DNA of 64,000 nucleotides from JAIQFF01 sp963725615 (GCA_963725615.1 CAVRZO010000030.1:23254-87253), one strand, 5' to 3'. Shown: positions 52,990 to 62,672, numbered from the stretch's first letter. Made by a program: numbers and translations. The notes: generated from the sequence alone by a model not told the origin.

Positions 52990-53802
52990 ATGCTCATACG
53001 TTTGGGCTACGACATGCAATTCGAGATTCCGGAGACCGTGGCCATGGTCGGGATGCTGCATGTGCATCCCTCTCGTGTTCCGGATCTGCGCGAACCGGAT
53101 GAGGTGAGCATCAGCCCCGAGGTAAAGGTGGAGAGCTATATCGACAGCTACGGCAACCGCTGTGCCCGATGGCTGGCGCCGGCCGGACCGCTACGGCTAA
53201 GCGGGTCCACTCTTATCGAGGACCCGGGAACGCCCGACGAGAGTAATCCCGAAGCGCAGGAGCATCCCGTAAACGAATTGCCGCCGGAGACGCTTCGCTA
53301 TCTGCTGAACAGCCGGTACTGCGAAGTGGACCGGTTGTCGAATATCGCGGTGGAATTGTTTGGGCACCTGAAGCCGGGATGGAGCCGCGTGCAGGCGATT
53401 TGCGGCTGGGTGAACTGGAAAGTGGCGTTCGGATATCATCACGCGCGCTCTTCGAAGACTGCGCTCGACGTGTTTACCGAGCGCACCGGAGTGTGCCGCG
53501 ATTTCCAGCACCTGGCAGTCACGTTCTGCCGCGCTCTGAACATTCCGGCGCGCTACGCTACGGGCTATCTAGGCGACATCGGTGTACCCAAAGAGCCTAC
53601 GCCCATGGATTTCAGCGCCTGGTTCGAAGTCTATCTGCAAAACCGCTGGTGGACGTTTGATGCTCGCCATGTCCAGCCGCGTATTGGGCGAGTGTTGATG
53701 GCTACGGGACGGGATGCTTCTGATGTTGCGATTACGACTTCGTTCGGGATTGCGAACCTGACTGGTTTCTCCGTGGTCACGGAAGAAGTTCCAGCCCCTT
53801 GA
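52990..53802 (+). CDS. Transglutaminase-like protein (catalytic His replaced by Ser)
   Basis: A 270-residue protein with an N-terminal beta-rich segment and a transglutaminase-like cysteine-peptidase core. ERTGVCRDFQHLAVTFCRALNIPAR gives Cys169. MDFSAWFEVYLQNRWWTFDARH gives Asp224, but the position usually holding the catalytic His (HAW) is Ser209. No signal peptide is seen. It may be an inactive or altered enzyme, or belong to a subgroup where this change is normal. In other bacteria such genes often sit beside alpha-E or circularly permuted ATP-grasp genes, absent here. Confidence 0.8.
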   Translation: MLIRLGYDMQFEIPETVAMVGMLHVHPSRVPDLREPDEVSISPEVKVESYIDSYGNRCARWLAPAGPLRLSGSTLIEDPGTPDESNPEAQEHPVNELPPETLRYLLNSRYCEVDRLSNIAVELFGHLKPGWSRVQAICGWVNWKVAFGYHHARSSKTALDVFTERTGVCRDFQHLAVTFCRALNIPARYATGYLGDIGVPKEPTPMDFSAWFEVYLQNRWWTFDARHVQPRIGRVLMATGRDASDVAITTSFGIANLTGFSVVTEEVPAP

Positions 53803-53840
53803 TTGAATAGCCCTGCTACAGGCTGATTAGCTCATAGGTT

Positions 53841-53913
53841 GGCGGGCAGAGTGCCCGCCCCGCACTAAAACCTAGCCGAGCCCAGCTCGGCCGGACGGGT
53901 CGGAGACCCGTCC
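53841..53913. repeat. Two short hairpins in a convergent gap
   Basis: GGCGGGCA (53841-53848) pairs with TGCCCGCC (53852-53859). GGACGGGT (53893-53900) pairs with ACCCGTCC (53906-53913). They lie between the transglutaminase-like gene and hpf, which face each other, and may end both transcripts; no T-runs follow. The words resemble pieces of the larger CCACGTGGGGACAGCCG and CGCCCGTCCTCC families. Confidence 0.5.
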
Positions 53914-53968
53914 CCACGCAGCCGTGCAGATTGGCTGAGGTCCGACGTCTGACGACCGACGACTGCTC

Positions 53969-54565
53969 TTACGGCGTCTCGATCAGTTCCATTTTCCCAT
54001 CGCGAGTGCGGTGCAGGACCATCAGTTTGCCCTTGGGGTCGCGGAAGACGAACACATCGCGGTCGCGGAAGTGCACTTCTTTTATCGCTTCCTCGAGCGT
54101 CATCGGCCGCATGGCGACAGCATCCTCGGAGCGGACCAGGTGTACCTCGGTGGACTTGGCGAGGGCCGGGAATTTGTGTACGACCAGAGAAACCTCAGCG
54201 GTTTCGGCAAGTCCGATCGCAGTTGGCAAGCTCTCTTGCCGCGCCTCCTTGCCGTTCCATTTCTTGAGGTCGTGACGTTTCTTGCTGCGCCAGCGGGTCT
54301 TGTATTTGACCGCCTGCTTTTCGAGATGGTCGAGGGCTTCGTTAACCGCGGACTTCATGTCCCCCGCTTGCGCTTCGCCGACCAGAGGCCCGTTGCGCGG
54401 GCTGATCGTGATTTCCGCCTTGTGGCGACGCTTTTCGATGGCGAGGATGACCTTGGTATCGAACTTGTCGCCCAGAATTTTGCGGATTTTCGTCAGGCCG
54501 GTTTCGACTGACTTGCGGATGGTGGGAGTGATTTCGTACTGTCTGCCGGTAAATTCCACGTTCAT
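53969..54565 (-). CDS. hpf: Ribosome hibernation-promoting factor, long form
   Basis: Binds the 30S decoding region and dimerises ribosomes in slow growth. The N-terminal S30AE domain is MNVEFTGRQYEITPTIRKSVETGL through VNEALDHLEKQAVKYKTRW. The C-terminal dimerisation domain is EVHLVRSEDAVAMRPMTLEEAIKEV and VFVFRDPKGKLMVLHRTRDGKMELIE. The 198 residues correspond to the long HPF type. Location just after rpoN is typical of many bacteria and suggests joint expression. Confidence 0.94.
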   Translation of the reverse strand: MNVEFTGRQYEITPTIRKSVETGLTKIRKILGDKFDTKVILAIEKRRHKAEITISPRNGPLVGEAQAGDMKSAVNEALDHLEKQAVKYKTRWRSKKRHDLKKWNGKEARQESLPTAIGLAETAEVSLVVHKFPALAKSTEVHLVRSEDAVAMRPMTLEEAIKEVHFRDRDVFVFRDPKGKLMVLHRTRDGKMELIETP

Positions 54566-54635
54566 GAGCGCCCCTCTTCTGATTCGTGCTTTCTGCCTGG
54601 GACCGCATCTATTATCACTTTAGCGCTTCCGGCTC

Positions 54636-54690
54636 GGACGGCAGGATGCCGTCCGGACAGCCGGCGGGACGCCGGCGCTACATCTTCCGG
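54636..54690. repeat. Tandem short hairpins between rpoN and hpf
   Basis: GGACGGCA pairs with TGCCGTCC around GGA, followed by GCCGGC..GCCGGC around a GGGAC loop. They lie in the 150-base gap between rpoN and hpf on the transcribed strand. They could reduce read-through or protect mRNA ends. Confidence 0.5.
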
Positions 54691-54716
54691 CACGGCTGAA
54701 GCCGTGCCCTTCCCGC

Positions 54717-56501
54717 TTACTTTTTCACTCTGCGCTGGTGGGTGCTGGGGATGCGCATGTCTTCCCGATACTTTGCCACGGTCCGGCGTGTCACCTGGAT
54801 GCCTTGTGATTGCAAGATACGGGTGATTTGCTCGTCGGTCAACGGGCGGCTCGGGTCTTCTTCTTCGATCAGCTTCTTGACCCGGCGCTTGAGGATCAGC
54901 AACGAGGTGTTGCCGCCCTGGGGGCCGTTCACGCTCTCGCTGAAGAAATAGCGCAATTCGAATACGCCCTGGGGGGTGTGGGCATATTTACTGGCGACCG
55001 CCCGGCTGACCGTGGAGGGATGCACGCCGATTTCTTCGGCGACCTCCTTGATCATCATCGGCTTGAGCTGGTCGATGCCTTTTTCCAGAAAATCCTGTTG
55101 CCGGGTCACGATGGCATAGCAGACCTTGGTGATGGTCTGCTTGCGCTGTTCGATGTTCTTGATGAGCTGAATGGCGCTCTTGTAGCGCTCTTTGACGTAG
55201 TTGCGCGTGTCTTTGTCGTTGGTCTCGCGGGTCAGCAGGCGCTTGTAGGCGGGATTCAGGCGCAGCACAGGAACGTCGTCTTCATTCATCATCACCAGCC
55301 ACTCGTCGCCGTGCTTGATGAATGCGACGTCGGGCTCGATCAGGCGGGGCTGACTCTTGTTGTACTGCAGACCCGGACGGGGATCGAGCGTCCGGATATA
55401 CTCCAGCGCTTCCTGCACCGCTTCCGGCGTGCGGTTCATGGCGCGCGCGATTTCCTTGTACTGCTTGTTTTGCAGGGCGCGCAGATGCTGGTCGACAACG
55501 GCTACGGCATCAGAAAGCACTTGCGCGGTGGCCTCGCCGTTCCCATTCTTTTGCGCGGAAAGGTGCGCCTGGTGGTAGCGCAATTGATAGAGCAGACAAT
55601 CGCGCAGGTCGCGGCAGGCAACGCCGGGCGGATCCATCTGGCGCACCAGGTCAAGAGCTTCGTGCAGATCGGCAGCGTTGAAGCTGGGCTGAAACACCGG
55701 CTGCGCCGACTTCCGCGGAGCGGCAGGCTCTGGCGTTGATGCAGGCGGTGGAACAGCCGCGGCGGCTTCGGCAGCAGGCGCAAACGCTATTCCGTCGGTG
55801 CCAGCGGTAGCTGGCAGGTTCGGGGCACCGGGATCGTCCCATTCGGACGACAAGGCCGCTTCAGCTTCGTCCACCAGCGACTCGGGATCTTCCGGGTCCG
55901 TGGCCAGTCCGAGCGCGGCTGCTTCCTTAACCACGCTTTCCGCGATGGTCGCGTCAACTTCAGGAGAAGCCGGCGGAGCGATACCCAGTAGCTCCTCGTC
56001 ACTGGCGATCAGGTAGCCATCTTCACTCAGGTTGCCGATGATGGCTTCGGCGGCTTCTCGTACTTCCGGACGCACCGACAACGCACCGAGCTGCCAGGCC
56101 AGGTGATCAGAGAGAGTTGTGGGCTTGGAGAGAAAATTCTCGAATGACGGGCGCTCGATCTCTTCCATCTCGCTCCGGCTGCGATAGCCGGGATCGAGAT
56201 ATTCCTGAAAGAACGAGCCAAAATCTATTTCTTCGAAAGGATCTTTCTTTTCCTCTGCCGTGACCGTGTTTTCTTCGGGCTTGATCCGTTCGCGATCTTC
56301 TTCCTGGCGGGCGGCGTCATCGAGCAGGGGAACGGAGTCTTCCAACTCCTCAAGCACCGGGTTCTCCACCATCTCGGCGGTGATCATGTCGCGCAACTCA
56401 AGCTTGTTCAGCGCGAGCACGCTGACCATCTGCACGAGGCCGGGGGTGAGGATCTGCCTCTGCGAGAGTCTCAAATGCAGCTTGGGTTGAAGAAGAACCA
56501 T
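54717..56501 (-). CDS. rpoN: RNA polymerase sigma-54 factor
   Basis: Enhancer-dependent sigma factor of 594 residues. Region I begins MVLLQPKLHLRLSQRQILTPGLVQM and continues as a Leu/Gln-rich helix pair. Region II is acidic and unusually long here, with an Ala/Pro-rich stretch near residues 190-265 that explains the extra length. The core-binding and HTH regions contain DPPGVACRDLRDCLLYQL and EIGVHPSTVSRAVASKYAHTPQG. The RpoN box is present as RRTVAKYREDM near the C-terminus. It lies downstream of lptB. Confidence 0.95.
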   Translation of the reverse strand: MVLLQPKLHLRLSQRQILTPGLVQMVSVLALNKLELRDMITAEMVENPVLEELEDSVPLLDDAARQEEDRERIKPEENTVTAEEKKDPFEEIDFGSFFQEYLDPGYRSRSEMEEIERPSFENFLSKPTTLSDHLAWQLGALSVRPEVREAAEAIIGNLSEDGYLIASDEELLGIAPPASPEVDATIAESVVKEAAALGLATDPEDPESLVDEAEAALSSEWDDPGAPNLPATAGTDGIAFAPAAEAAAAVPPPASTPEPAAPRKSAQPVFQPSFNAADLHEALDLVRQMDPPGVACRDLRDCLLYQLRYHQAHLSAQKNGNGEATAQVLSDAVAVVDQHLRALQNKQYKEIARAMNRTPEAVQEALEYIRTLDPRPGLQYNKSQPRLIEPDVAFIKHGDEWLVMMNEDDVPVLRLNPAYKRLLTRETNDKDTRNYVKERYKSAIQLIKNIEQRKQTITKVCYAIVTRQQDFLEKGIDQLKPMMIKEVAEEIGVHPSTVSRAVASKYAHTPQGVFELRYFFSESVNGPQGGNTSLLILKRRVKKLIEEEDPSRPLTDEQITRILQSQGIQVTRRTVAKYREDMRIPSTHQRRVKK

Positions 56502-56504
56502 AAT

Positions 56505-56583
56505 TCAGTCGTCAGTCATCGGTCGTCAGTCGTCAGCAAAAACAAGCCGTCAGTGTTGGCTGAAGACCGATGACTGACGACTG
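56505..56583. repeat. TCGTCAGTCATC inverted repeat between lptB and rpoN
   Basis: Left arm CAGTCGTCAGTCATCGGTC and right arm GACCGATGACTGACGACTG are exact reverse complements, enclosing about 40 bases with a smaller CGTCAG..CTGA pair. The arms share a change (CATC/GATG) relative to other copies, so the two sides vary together. It lies within the lptB-rpoN gap on the transcribed strand. Confidence 0.8.
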
Positions 56584-56585
56584 CT

Positions 56586-57314
56586 TTACACCAGCGAGAA
56601 ACTCTCGCCCAGATATACCTTCCGAACCTGCGGATCGCTGGCTAGCTGCTCGGGCATGCCCGAAGCTAGAATTCGTCCGCCATCTATGATGTATGCCCGA
56701 TCCGTCACGGCCAACGTCTCGCGGACGTTGTGATCCGTAATCAACACTCCGATTCCGCTCGTCTTCAGATCGCTGATGATCTTTTGCAGATCGAGTACGG
56801 CGATCGGGTCGATCCCGGAAAACGGTTCGTCGAGCAAAATAAATGTGGGGTTGATGCAGAGGGCGCGGGCAATTTCCACGCGCCGCCGCTCTCCCCCGGA
56901 CAGAGCGTATCCACGATTCTGGCGGATGTGCTCCAAACCCAGCTGATCAATCAATTCTTCCATTTTCTCCCGGCGTTCGTGCCAGGAGATGGGCTGGGCT
57001 TCCAGCACGGCTAGGATGTTTTCCTCAACCGTAAGCTTGCGGAACACCGAAGCTTCCTGAGGGAGGTAGCTAATGCCGTACTGACGTGCCCTTAAGTACA
57101 TCGGCACGTCCGTGATTTCCTCTTCGTCGATCAGTACCCGTCCCGTATCGGGCGGGATCAGACCGACGATGGCGTAGAAGGTTGTGGTCTTCCCGGCGCC
57201 GTTAGGTCCAAGTAAACCAACCACTTCGCCCTGCCCTACGCGAATACTGACCCCGTTTACAACCCGTCGCCCGCGGTAAGATTTGCCGATTTCGTCTGTG
57301 GCCAGGGTACGCAT
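56586..57314 (-). CDS. lptB: Lipopolysaccharide export ATPase LptB
   Basis: ABC ATPase of the Lpt machine that extracts lipopolysaccharide from the inner membrane. The 242 residues include Walker A (GLLGPNGAGKTTTF near residue 33), Q-loop (YLPQEASVFRKLTVEENI), signature (YALSGGERRRVEIARAL near 140) and Walker B (FILLDEPFSGIDPI near 161), and the H-loop ITDHNVRETL. Its ATG directly follows the stop of the lptC/A-like gene without a gap, and rpoN follows, a common lptA-lptB-rpoN order. Confidence 0.95.
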   Translation of the reverse strand: MRTLATDEIGKSYRGRRVVNGVSIRVGQGEVVGLLGPNGAGKTTTFYAIVGLIPPDTGRVLIDEEEITDVPMYLRARQYGISYLPQEASVFRKLTVEENILAVLEAQPISWHERREKMEELIDQLGLEHIRQNRGYALSGGERRRVEIARALCINPTFILLDEPFSGIDPIAVLDLQKIISDLKTSGIGVLITDHNVRETLAVTDRAYIIDGGRILASGMPEQLASDPQVRKVYLGESFSLV

Positions 57315-59580
57315 TTATCGTGCCACTCGGGTCTGCGTGACCGTAGGGGATGTATTATTGCCTTCGACCACGACCCTACCATCGTGTCTGAACAAAGTCA
57401 ACGAAACCCCGGTAATCTTGCCCTGTTCGGCATCAAAAATGCTAGGCGGTCCGCCCGTCAGGACAAACTTGTCGTCGGACGTGGTGTAAACCAGCTGATC
57501 GCCGGTCGCCCGCCGACCCGGTTGGACGATCGCAACCTGACCGCTGGCGACGATGTGATCGATCTTTCCCGTTCCCGCGCCCGTACCTGTAATCGATTGA
57601 TTCGAGATACTTTGATCTCGAGGCTGCAGGAACACGTCCATCACTTTTGAGGTGATCGTCAGGTCCGCCCCCTTGGCTTGCACTGCCTCTTCGAAATGCG
57701 CTTTGCGCTCGCTATCGGTATAAGTCAGTCGGTCAGAGGTGATCTTGACCGGGGTGACTTTTCCACTCTTTTCGACCTGGACCAGCACTGTGGATACGGG
57801 CTGGGTGGAAGTTCCCTGGGCAATTACTGACCGGTGGTTACGGTCAAACTGGATCGAAGGTGCCTGGATGACGTTGGCGTTCTGCCAAAGCCGTGCATCG
57901 CCGCTATACAGAGCGACGCTCGGACCACTGTGAGCTGTCATGGTACGGGCAGTCACGTGAATGGGGTCGGAGGCAGCGAGAAGGGCGCCATTGGGTTGCG
58001 CCTTAAAGTCGCTGTAAGTGCTCTTGACGTCGCCGTCAGCCAACGCGTCTCCGGTCGCCCGATTCATACGCATGGTCCGGCTGGTGGTGGTCATGCCTCC
58101 GTCAATCACCCGGGGAGATCCCGTCAGCACGAGCATCTGGTCGGCAGGAGTGTAGGTGGCGCGGTCGCCCCAGGCTTTGCGCTCGCCGTCGCTGTAAGCA
58201 ACGCTTCCCTGCTGCATGATCGAATCAATGCCGCCGCCCGGGCGAAAAGACGCGTCCAGCGTGTTGCTGGTGCTGACGCGATCCGGCTGGCCTGGGATTT
58301 GCGACACGATGTGTGCGCTCGGCGAGCCATGGAGCGAAGCCAGTTGTCCTAAATCGTCGAAGCCTGCTTGAAACTTGCCTGCCGTCACCAGTGTCTGCTG
58401 GCCTGTGCCTGAGGCCGGCCGAAGCGCGATCTGGGCGGCTCCGGAAGTGTCGGCGCGCTGCAGACGCCGGCCATCAGCAACGACGAAGTCTATGACGGAC
58501 GCCGTAACTTCGACATCCTGCGCGCCGGTGGAGGCCGACGCGGCCTTCTGATGCTGCACCAGCCTAACATTGTCCTGGCTATGTACGGTGCTGAGTACAT
58601 TGCTTCCGGTAAAGTTCAGGACGACCCGGCCGGCATTCCCCTGCACGGGTTGCGGCCCTGAATTCTCTACCCTGACATCTCCCGAAAAGGTGACGGAGCG
58701 GACGGTGTCCTGTTTTTCGGCCATGAGAAGCTCCATCTGATCAGATTGCACTTTCTCCGACCCAGCGTCCTCGGATTCGACCCGAACGTTTCCGGCTGCG
58801 AGAATGCGCTCCACCGTGTTATCGGCGCCCAGATAAAGCGTGCCCTTGTCCGCGGTGGCGCGCCGCGTTCCGCTCTGCATCCGCGGCAGGTCAAGTTCCA
58901 CCACTCGCGGGTCCTTGGCAATCGTGCCATGAATCGCAGTCAGCCGCGCCGACGTAGTGCCGTGGAAGGAGACATCCACCTGCGACTGCAAGGTGAGGAC
59001 GGTGGTATTGGCCACATAGCTCAGGCCAATGGCGGACCCGCTGGCTTGCGGGAGGCTGAACTCCACTCTTTCCCGGGTGATCGCGTTCCCTGTCTTCTGG
59101 TTAAAGAGCAGGTTCGTCGTGACCAGGTGGACCGGATTTTTCAATTCTTTGGGCGTCGCCTGGTCGGGATGGATCAAGCCTTCGGGGTTGGCTTCAAGAT
59201 CCATCTGGACTTCACCTTTACCTACGACGTCGCCAGAGCGCGGATCATATTCAAAATCCGCACCGTAGATCTGATCGAAGCGGCTGGAATCGCGTCCGTA
59301 TAACGTGATGGTGACGTCGTGCAGCTCGACGCGGCCGCCCTCCTTGTATTGCACCGACTTGCTGGCTTGAATCTTGAATATGGTGTGCATGCCCTCGGAG
59401 TGGGAGTAGGTGAAACCCTGGGCGCTCTGCTGGATTTCAACTCCGATTTTCGCGGGCACTTCCTTGAGCGCGTTTTCTACTCTCTTGCGGGCGTAGAAGT
59501 ACACTCCCGGCAACCACCAGCAGCAGGCCAATCGTGGCCGCCGCAAACCAGCGACGAAGGTGGGAAATCTGGACAGCCAT
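57315..59580 (-). CDS. LptC/LptA-like (OstA) lipopolysaccharide export protein, apparent frameshift near its start
   Basis: About 755 residues. A membrane anchor is followed by an LptC-like domain (GFTYSHSEGMHTIFKIQASKSVQY and AVLE-type strands). Several OstA/LptA-like beta-jellyroll repeats follow, such as RATADKGTLYLGADNTVERILAAGNV and GDQLVYTTSDDKFVLTGGPP. It would form the LPS bridge across the periplasm. The natural N-terminus (MAVQISHLRRWFAAATIGLL, ATG 59580) is in a different frame from the rest. Removing one base near 59505 joins it as VVAG-VYFYARKR. Without that, the frame starts at 59606 with an unnatural Arg-rich N-terminus. Confidence 0.82.
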
Positions 59581-59660
59581 CCGAGAGATAAGTCTACTTG
59601 AAGCACGGCATGCAGGCCTGAGGGCTTGCTCCATCCTGTCTACCTGGGCGGGCGCTCACC

Positions 59661-59793
59661 CCAGACCACGTGGGGACAGCCGCCCCCGGCTGTCCGGCGG
59701 AGCGAAGCTCCGCAACGTGTCGCTGCCGGCAAAAAACTGGTCGAGCTTCACTCGACTGGACGGTTGAGGGCACCCGCCCCTACGTGGTTCGTG
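59661..59793. repeat. CCACGTGGGGACAGCCG inverted repeat, copy 3
   Basis: Left arm CCAGACCACGTGGGGACAGC and a diverged right arm (GGGCACCCGCCCCTACGTGGTTCGTG) enclose a small GGCGGAGCGAAGCTCCGC hairpin. It lies in the divergent gap between the lptC/A-like gene and an ABC ATPase gene. The right arm is more worn than in copies 1 and 2. Confidence 0.75.
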
Positions 59794-59822
59794 ATGGCGG
59801 CATCGTCTAAACTCAGAGCACC

Positions 59823-60611
59823 ATGAACCGGCAAGAGCCTGCTCTACTGGATTTGCAAAATATCTCGGTGATGCGCGGAGAGAAGATCGTTCTGGAAGAC
59901 TTCAGCCTGGTGATCCGCGGCGACGAACACGTGGCCATTCTGGGGCCGAACGGCTGCGGCAAATCCACGCTGATCAAGACCATTACGCGCGAATGTTATC
60001 CCGTGGTGCAGGAAGGTTCGTCGATGACCATCCTGGGGCGCGACCGCTGGGATGTATTCGAGCTGCGCTCGCTGCTCGGCATCGTGTCGAACGATCTGCT
60101 GACCCGGAGCTCCGGCGATGCCAGCGGACGCGACGTAGTCTTGTCCGGCTTCTTCAGCAGCGCTCGCATCTTTCCGCATCACGTGGTTGATCCCAGACAC
60201 CGCGAACTGGCGGATGACGCCCTGGCGCAACTGCAGATCTCGCACCTGGCGCTGCGTCCGGTTTGCGAAATGTCTTCCGGCGAAGCTCGGCGTGTACTGA
60301 TCGCCCGAGCGCTGGTACATAAGCCGCAGGCCTTGCTGTTCGATGAACCCAGCAACTCTCTCGATGTCTTCGCCCGGCATAGCCTGCGCCAGAGCATGAG
60401 CTCGCTAGCGAAGGCCGGCATCGGAATCATTCTGGTCACGCACGATCTCTCCGACCTGATTCCGGAAATCGAGCGCGTGCTGCTGATGTCGAACGGACAC
60501 ATCATCGCGGACGGACCAAAAGATCAGATGCTGCAGCCGGATCGTCTGGAAGGTGTGTTCAAGACCAAGGTGGAATTGGACCAGCGGAACGGCTACTACC
60601 ATATGTGGTAA
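59823..60611 (+). CDS. ABC transporter ATP-binding protein, orphan
   Basis: A 262-residue ABC ATPase. It has Walker A LGPNGCGKSTLIKTI near residues 40-54, signature MSSGEARRVLIARAL near 150, Walker B ALLFDEPSNSLD near 172 and the H-loop VTHDLSDLIPEIERVLLM. An insertion around residues 88-115 (SNDLLTRSSGDASGRDVVLSGFFSSA) resembles ModF/YlmA-like ATPases that lack their own permease. No permease gene is adjacent, so the transported substrate is unknown. The signature Gly is kept but the usual LSGGQ is SSGEA. Confidence 0.85.
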   Translation: MNRQEPALLDLQNISVMRGEKIVLEDFSLVIRGDEHVAILGPNGCGKSTLIKTITRECYPVVQEGSSMTILGRDRWDVFELRSLLGIVSNDLLTRSSGDASGRDVVLSGFFSSARIFPHHVVDPRHRELADDALAQLQISHLALRPVCEMSSGEARRVLIARALVHKPQALLFDEPSNSLDVFARHSLRQSMSSLAKAGIGIILVTHDLSDLIPEIERVLLMSNGHIIADGPKDQMLQPDRLEGVFKTKVELDQRNGYYHMW

Positions 60612-60716
60612 GGCCATATGGCTGGTCGAAGCTACCTGATTGATTGAAACCAGTTCTCAGATCTTAGCGACGAAGTTCTCAGCTTTGCTCAAAGGGGACC
60701 TGGGTTGGGGACCGCC

Positions 60717-62672
60717 TCAGAGTGCCGCTGCAATTTTATTTTGCTCTGTCGTTGAAGTCTCACCTGTTTTCTCAGACCTGCTGAAGTCCCGCAGCGAGAG
60801 TTCCAGACCGCCGTATTCGGGGTGATCGTTGTTGTCGATGCTGAAGGCGATATCGAGAGTATCGCCCGGGAGCAGCCCTGCCTGCGGGCAACGCTCCGCC
60901 ATGTGCCAGCCCAGAGCGTCGAAGGCAATGGCTTTGCGCCACCTGGCGTCGGTGTCTTGCCGATTGGCAGTTGCCTCGCGCACGTCGCTCCGGCGCAGGG
61001 CAGATGAATCAGGATCACAGCGCGGCGTGGTCAGGATGGCGAGGTCCGGACCCTCAAGGTTAGGGGCGCGCAACAGCGATCCGATGGCGGGCGCCAGCTT
61101 GAGTTTGACGTGCTTGTCTTTCATGATGCGCGGAGAAGCCATCAGGCGGACGGAGCGGGCGGCAAAAACCGGCTGCGGATTGCCCACGCCGAAGGGTTCC
61201 AGCCTTTGTAGAAGAGTGAAGAACTCCGGTGTTACCTGGTCAAGCGCCAGTTCGGCATCGAAATTAAGCGCTGGCTCGAAGTCGGCGAGAGTCAGGCTGG
61301 CCCGTGCGTACTCATCCAGACGCGTGCGCAGTTCGGGTAAATTTGCCGTGGGTAGCGAGAAGCCGACGGCGTGGGCGTGTCCGCCGAAACGCGTAAACAG
61401 GCCGGCGCAGGACTCGAGCGCATTCAGCAGGTGAAACGCCCGGATGGAGCGGCCCGAGCCGTGCGCCTCCTCGCCATTCCGCGAAATCACCAGCGCTGGA
61501 CGTCCGTAACGTTCCACGACCCGCGTGGCAGTAATGCCAATTACGCCGCGGTGCCAGCCCTCGCCATCAATCACAATGCAGAAAGCTTCGCGCAGCGCAG
61601 GTTGTTCTTCGAAATTCGTCGTAATGGATTGCAGAATGCGGCGTTCTTCCTCTTGCCGGTCGCCGTTAAGCTGATCGAGTTTGTTGGCAATCTCACGAGC
61701 CCGGGCGGGATCTTTCACGCTGAAAAGTTCGATGACGTCGCGGGCCACATCCATCCGTCCCGCGGCATTGATACGCGGCGCGACGCGGAATGCGACTTCG
61801 CCGGATGTGAGAGTCCGGCCCCGCCCGAGTTGCGCAACTTCGAGCAAAGCCTTGAGTCCGGGGTTGACGGGCGAACGCAGGCCTTCCAACCCCAACTTGG
61901 CGAAGACCCGGTTTTCTCCCGTAAGCGGCACGGCGTCGGCGATGGTGGCGATCGCCACCACTTTCATAAACGAATTCAACATGCGAGTGCGGTGGTCGCT
62001 TTGCGGAATCCGTCTCTCGATCAGACCCTGGGCCAATTTGAATGCGACGCCCGCGCCGCAGAGCGCCTTGCACGGATACCCGCATCCCGACTGATTGGGA
62101 TTGACCACAGCCAGCGCCGCTGGGACACCCTGCGGGCCGGGGAGATGATGGTCGCTGACAATCAGGTCCACGCCCAGCCGCCGGGCAGTCTCGGCCGGGG
62201 CGAAGGCGCGAATCCCCATATCCACGCTGATGATCAGCTTTATGCCCGAGGCCGCCGCCCGCTCGATGACGTCGTCGCGCATGTCATAGCCGTCGCGGAT
62301 GCGGTGCGGGACGTGAAAATCCGCGGTGCCGCCGCAAAGTTCAATCGCTGTCTTGAGGACGACGATTGCGGTTGTGCCGTCAACGTCGTAGTCGCCGTAG
62401 ATCAGGATCGATTCGTTCTTCTCGATAGCGGTTTCGATTCGGTCGACGGCCGTCTTCATGCCGGCCATCAAATAGGGCGAATGCAAGTGGGAAAGCGCGG
62501 GAGACAGGAAACGCTCGGCAGCTTCGGCTTCGGTTATGCCGCGCATGACCAGCAGGCGAGCGAGGGTCGTGGCGATTTGCGGATCCTTCAGGCGAAGAGA
62601 TGGTTGTGAACTTAATTCCTCTGCGAGATGTTCAACAGCATGAGAGTCGGCGGTCTTTAGATCCCAGCGCAT
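60717..62672 (-). CDS. recJ: Single-stranded-DNA-specific exonuclease RecJ
   Basis: 5'-3' exonuclease of recombination and mismatch repair. The DHH phosphoesterase core has ILIYGDYDVDGTTAIVVL near residues 89-106, SVDMGIRAF and VSDHHLPG near 152-170, and later NAAGRM. The DHHA1 domain contains ARVVERYGRPALVIS-type and GSGRSIRAFHLLNAL sequence with GGHAHAVGFSL. An OB-fold follows. The 651 residues from ATG 62672 are slightly above the usual 560-600. The longer frame to 62759 reads through a CGCCCGTCCTCC repeat and is rejected. Confidence 0.92.
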   Translation of the reverse strand: MRWDLKTADSHAVEHLAEELSSQPSLRLKDPQIATTLARLLVMRGITEAEAAERFLSPALSHLHSPYLMAGMKTAVDRIETAIEKNESILIYGDYDVDGTTAIVVLKTAIELCGGTADFHVPHRIRDGYDMRDDVIERAAASGIKLIISVDMGIRAFAPAETARRLGVDLIVSDHHLPGPQGVPAALAVVNPNQSGCGYPCKALCGAGVAFKLAQGLIERRIPQSDHRTRMLNSFMKVVAIATIADAVPLTGENRVFAKLGLEGLRSPVNPGLKALLEVAQLGRGRTLTSGEVAFRVAPRINAAGRMDVARDVIELFSVKDPARAREIANKLDQLNGDRQEEERRILQSITTNFEEQPALREAFCIVIDGEGWHRGVIGITATRVVERYGRPALVISRNGEEAHGSGRSIRAFHLLNALESCAGLFTRFGGHAHAVGFSLPTANLPELRTRLDEYARASLTLADFEPALNFDAELALDQVTPEFFTLLQRLEPFGVGNPQPVFAARSVRLMASPRIMKDKHVKLKLAPAIGSLLRAPNLEGPDLAILTTPRCDPDSSALRRSDVREATANRQDTDARWRKAIAFDALGWHMAERCPQAGLLPGDTLDIAFSIDNNDHPEYGGLELSLRDFSRSEKTGETSTTEQNKIAAAL

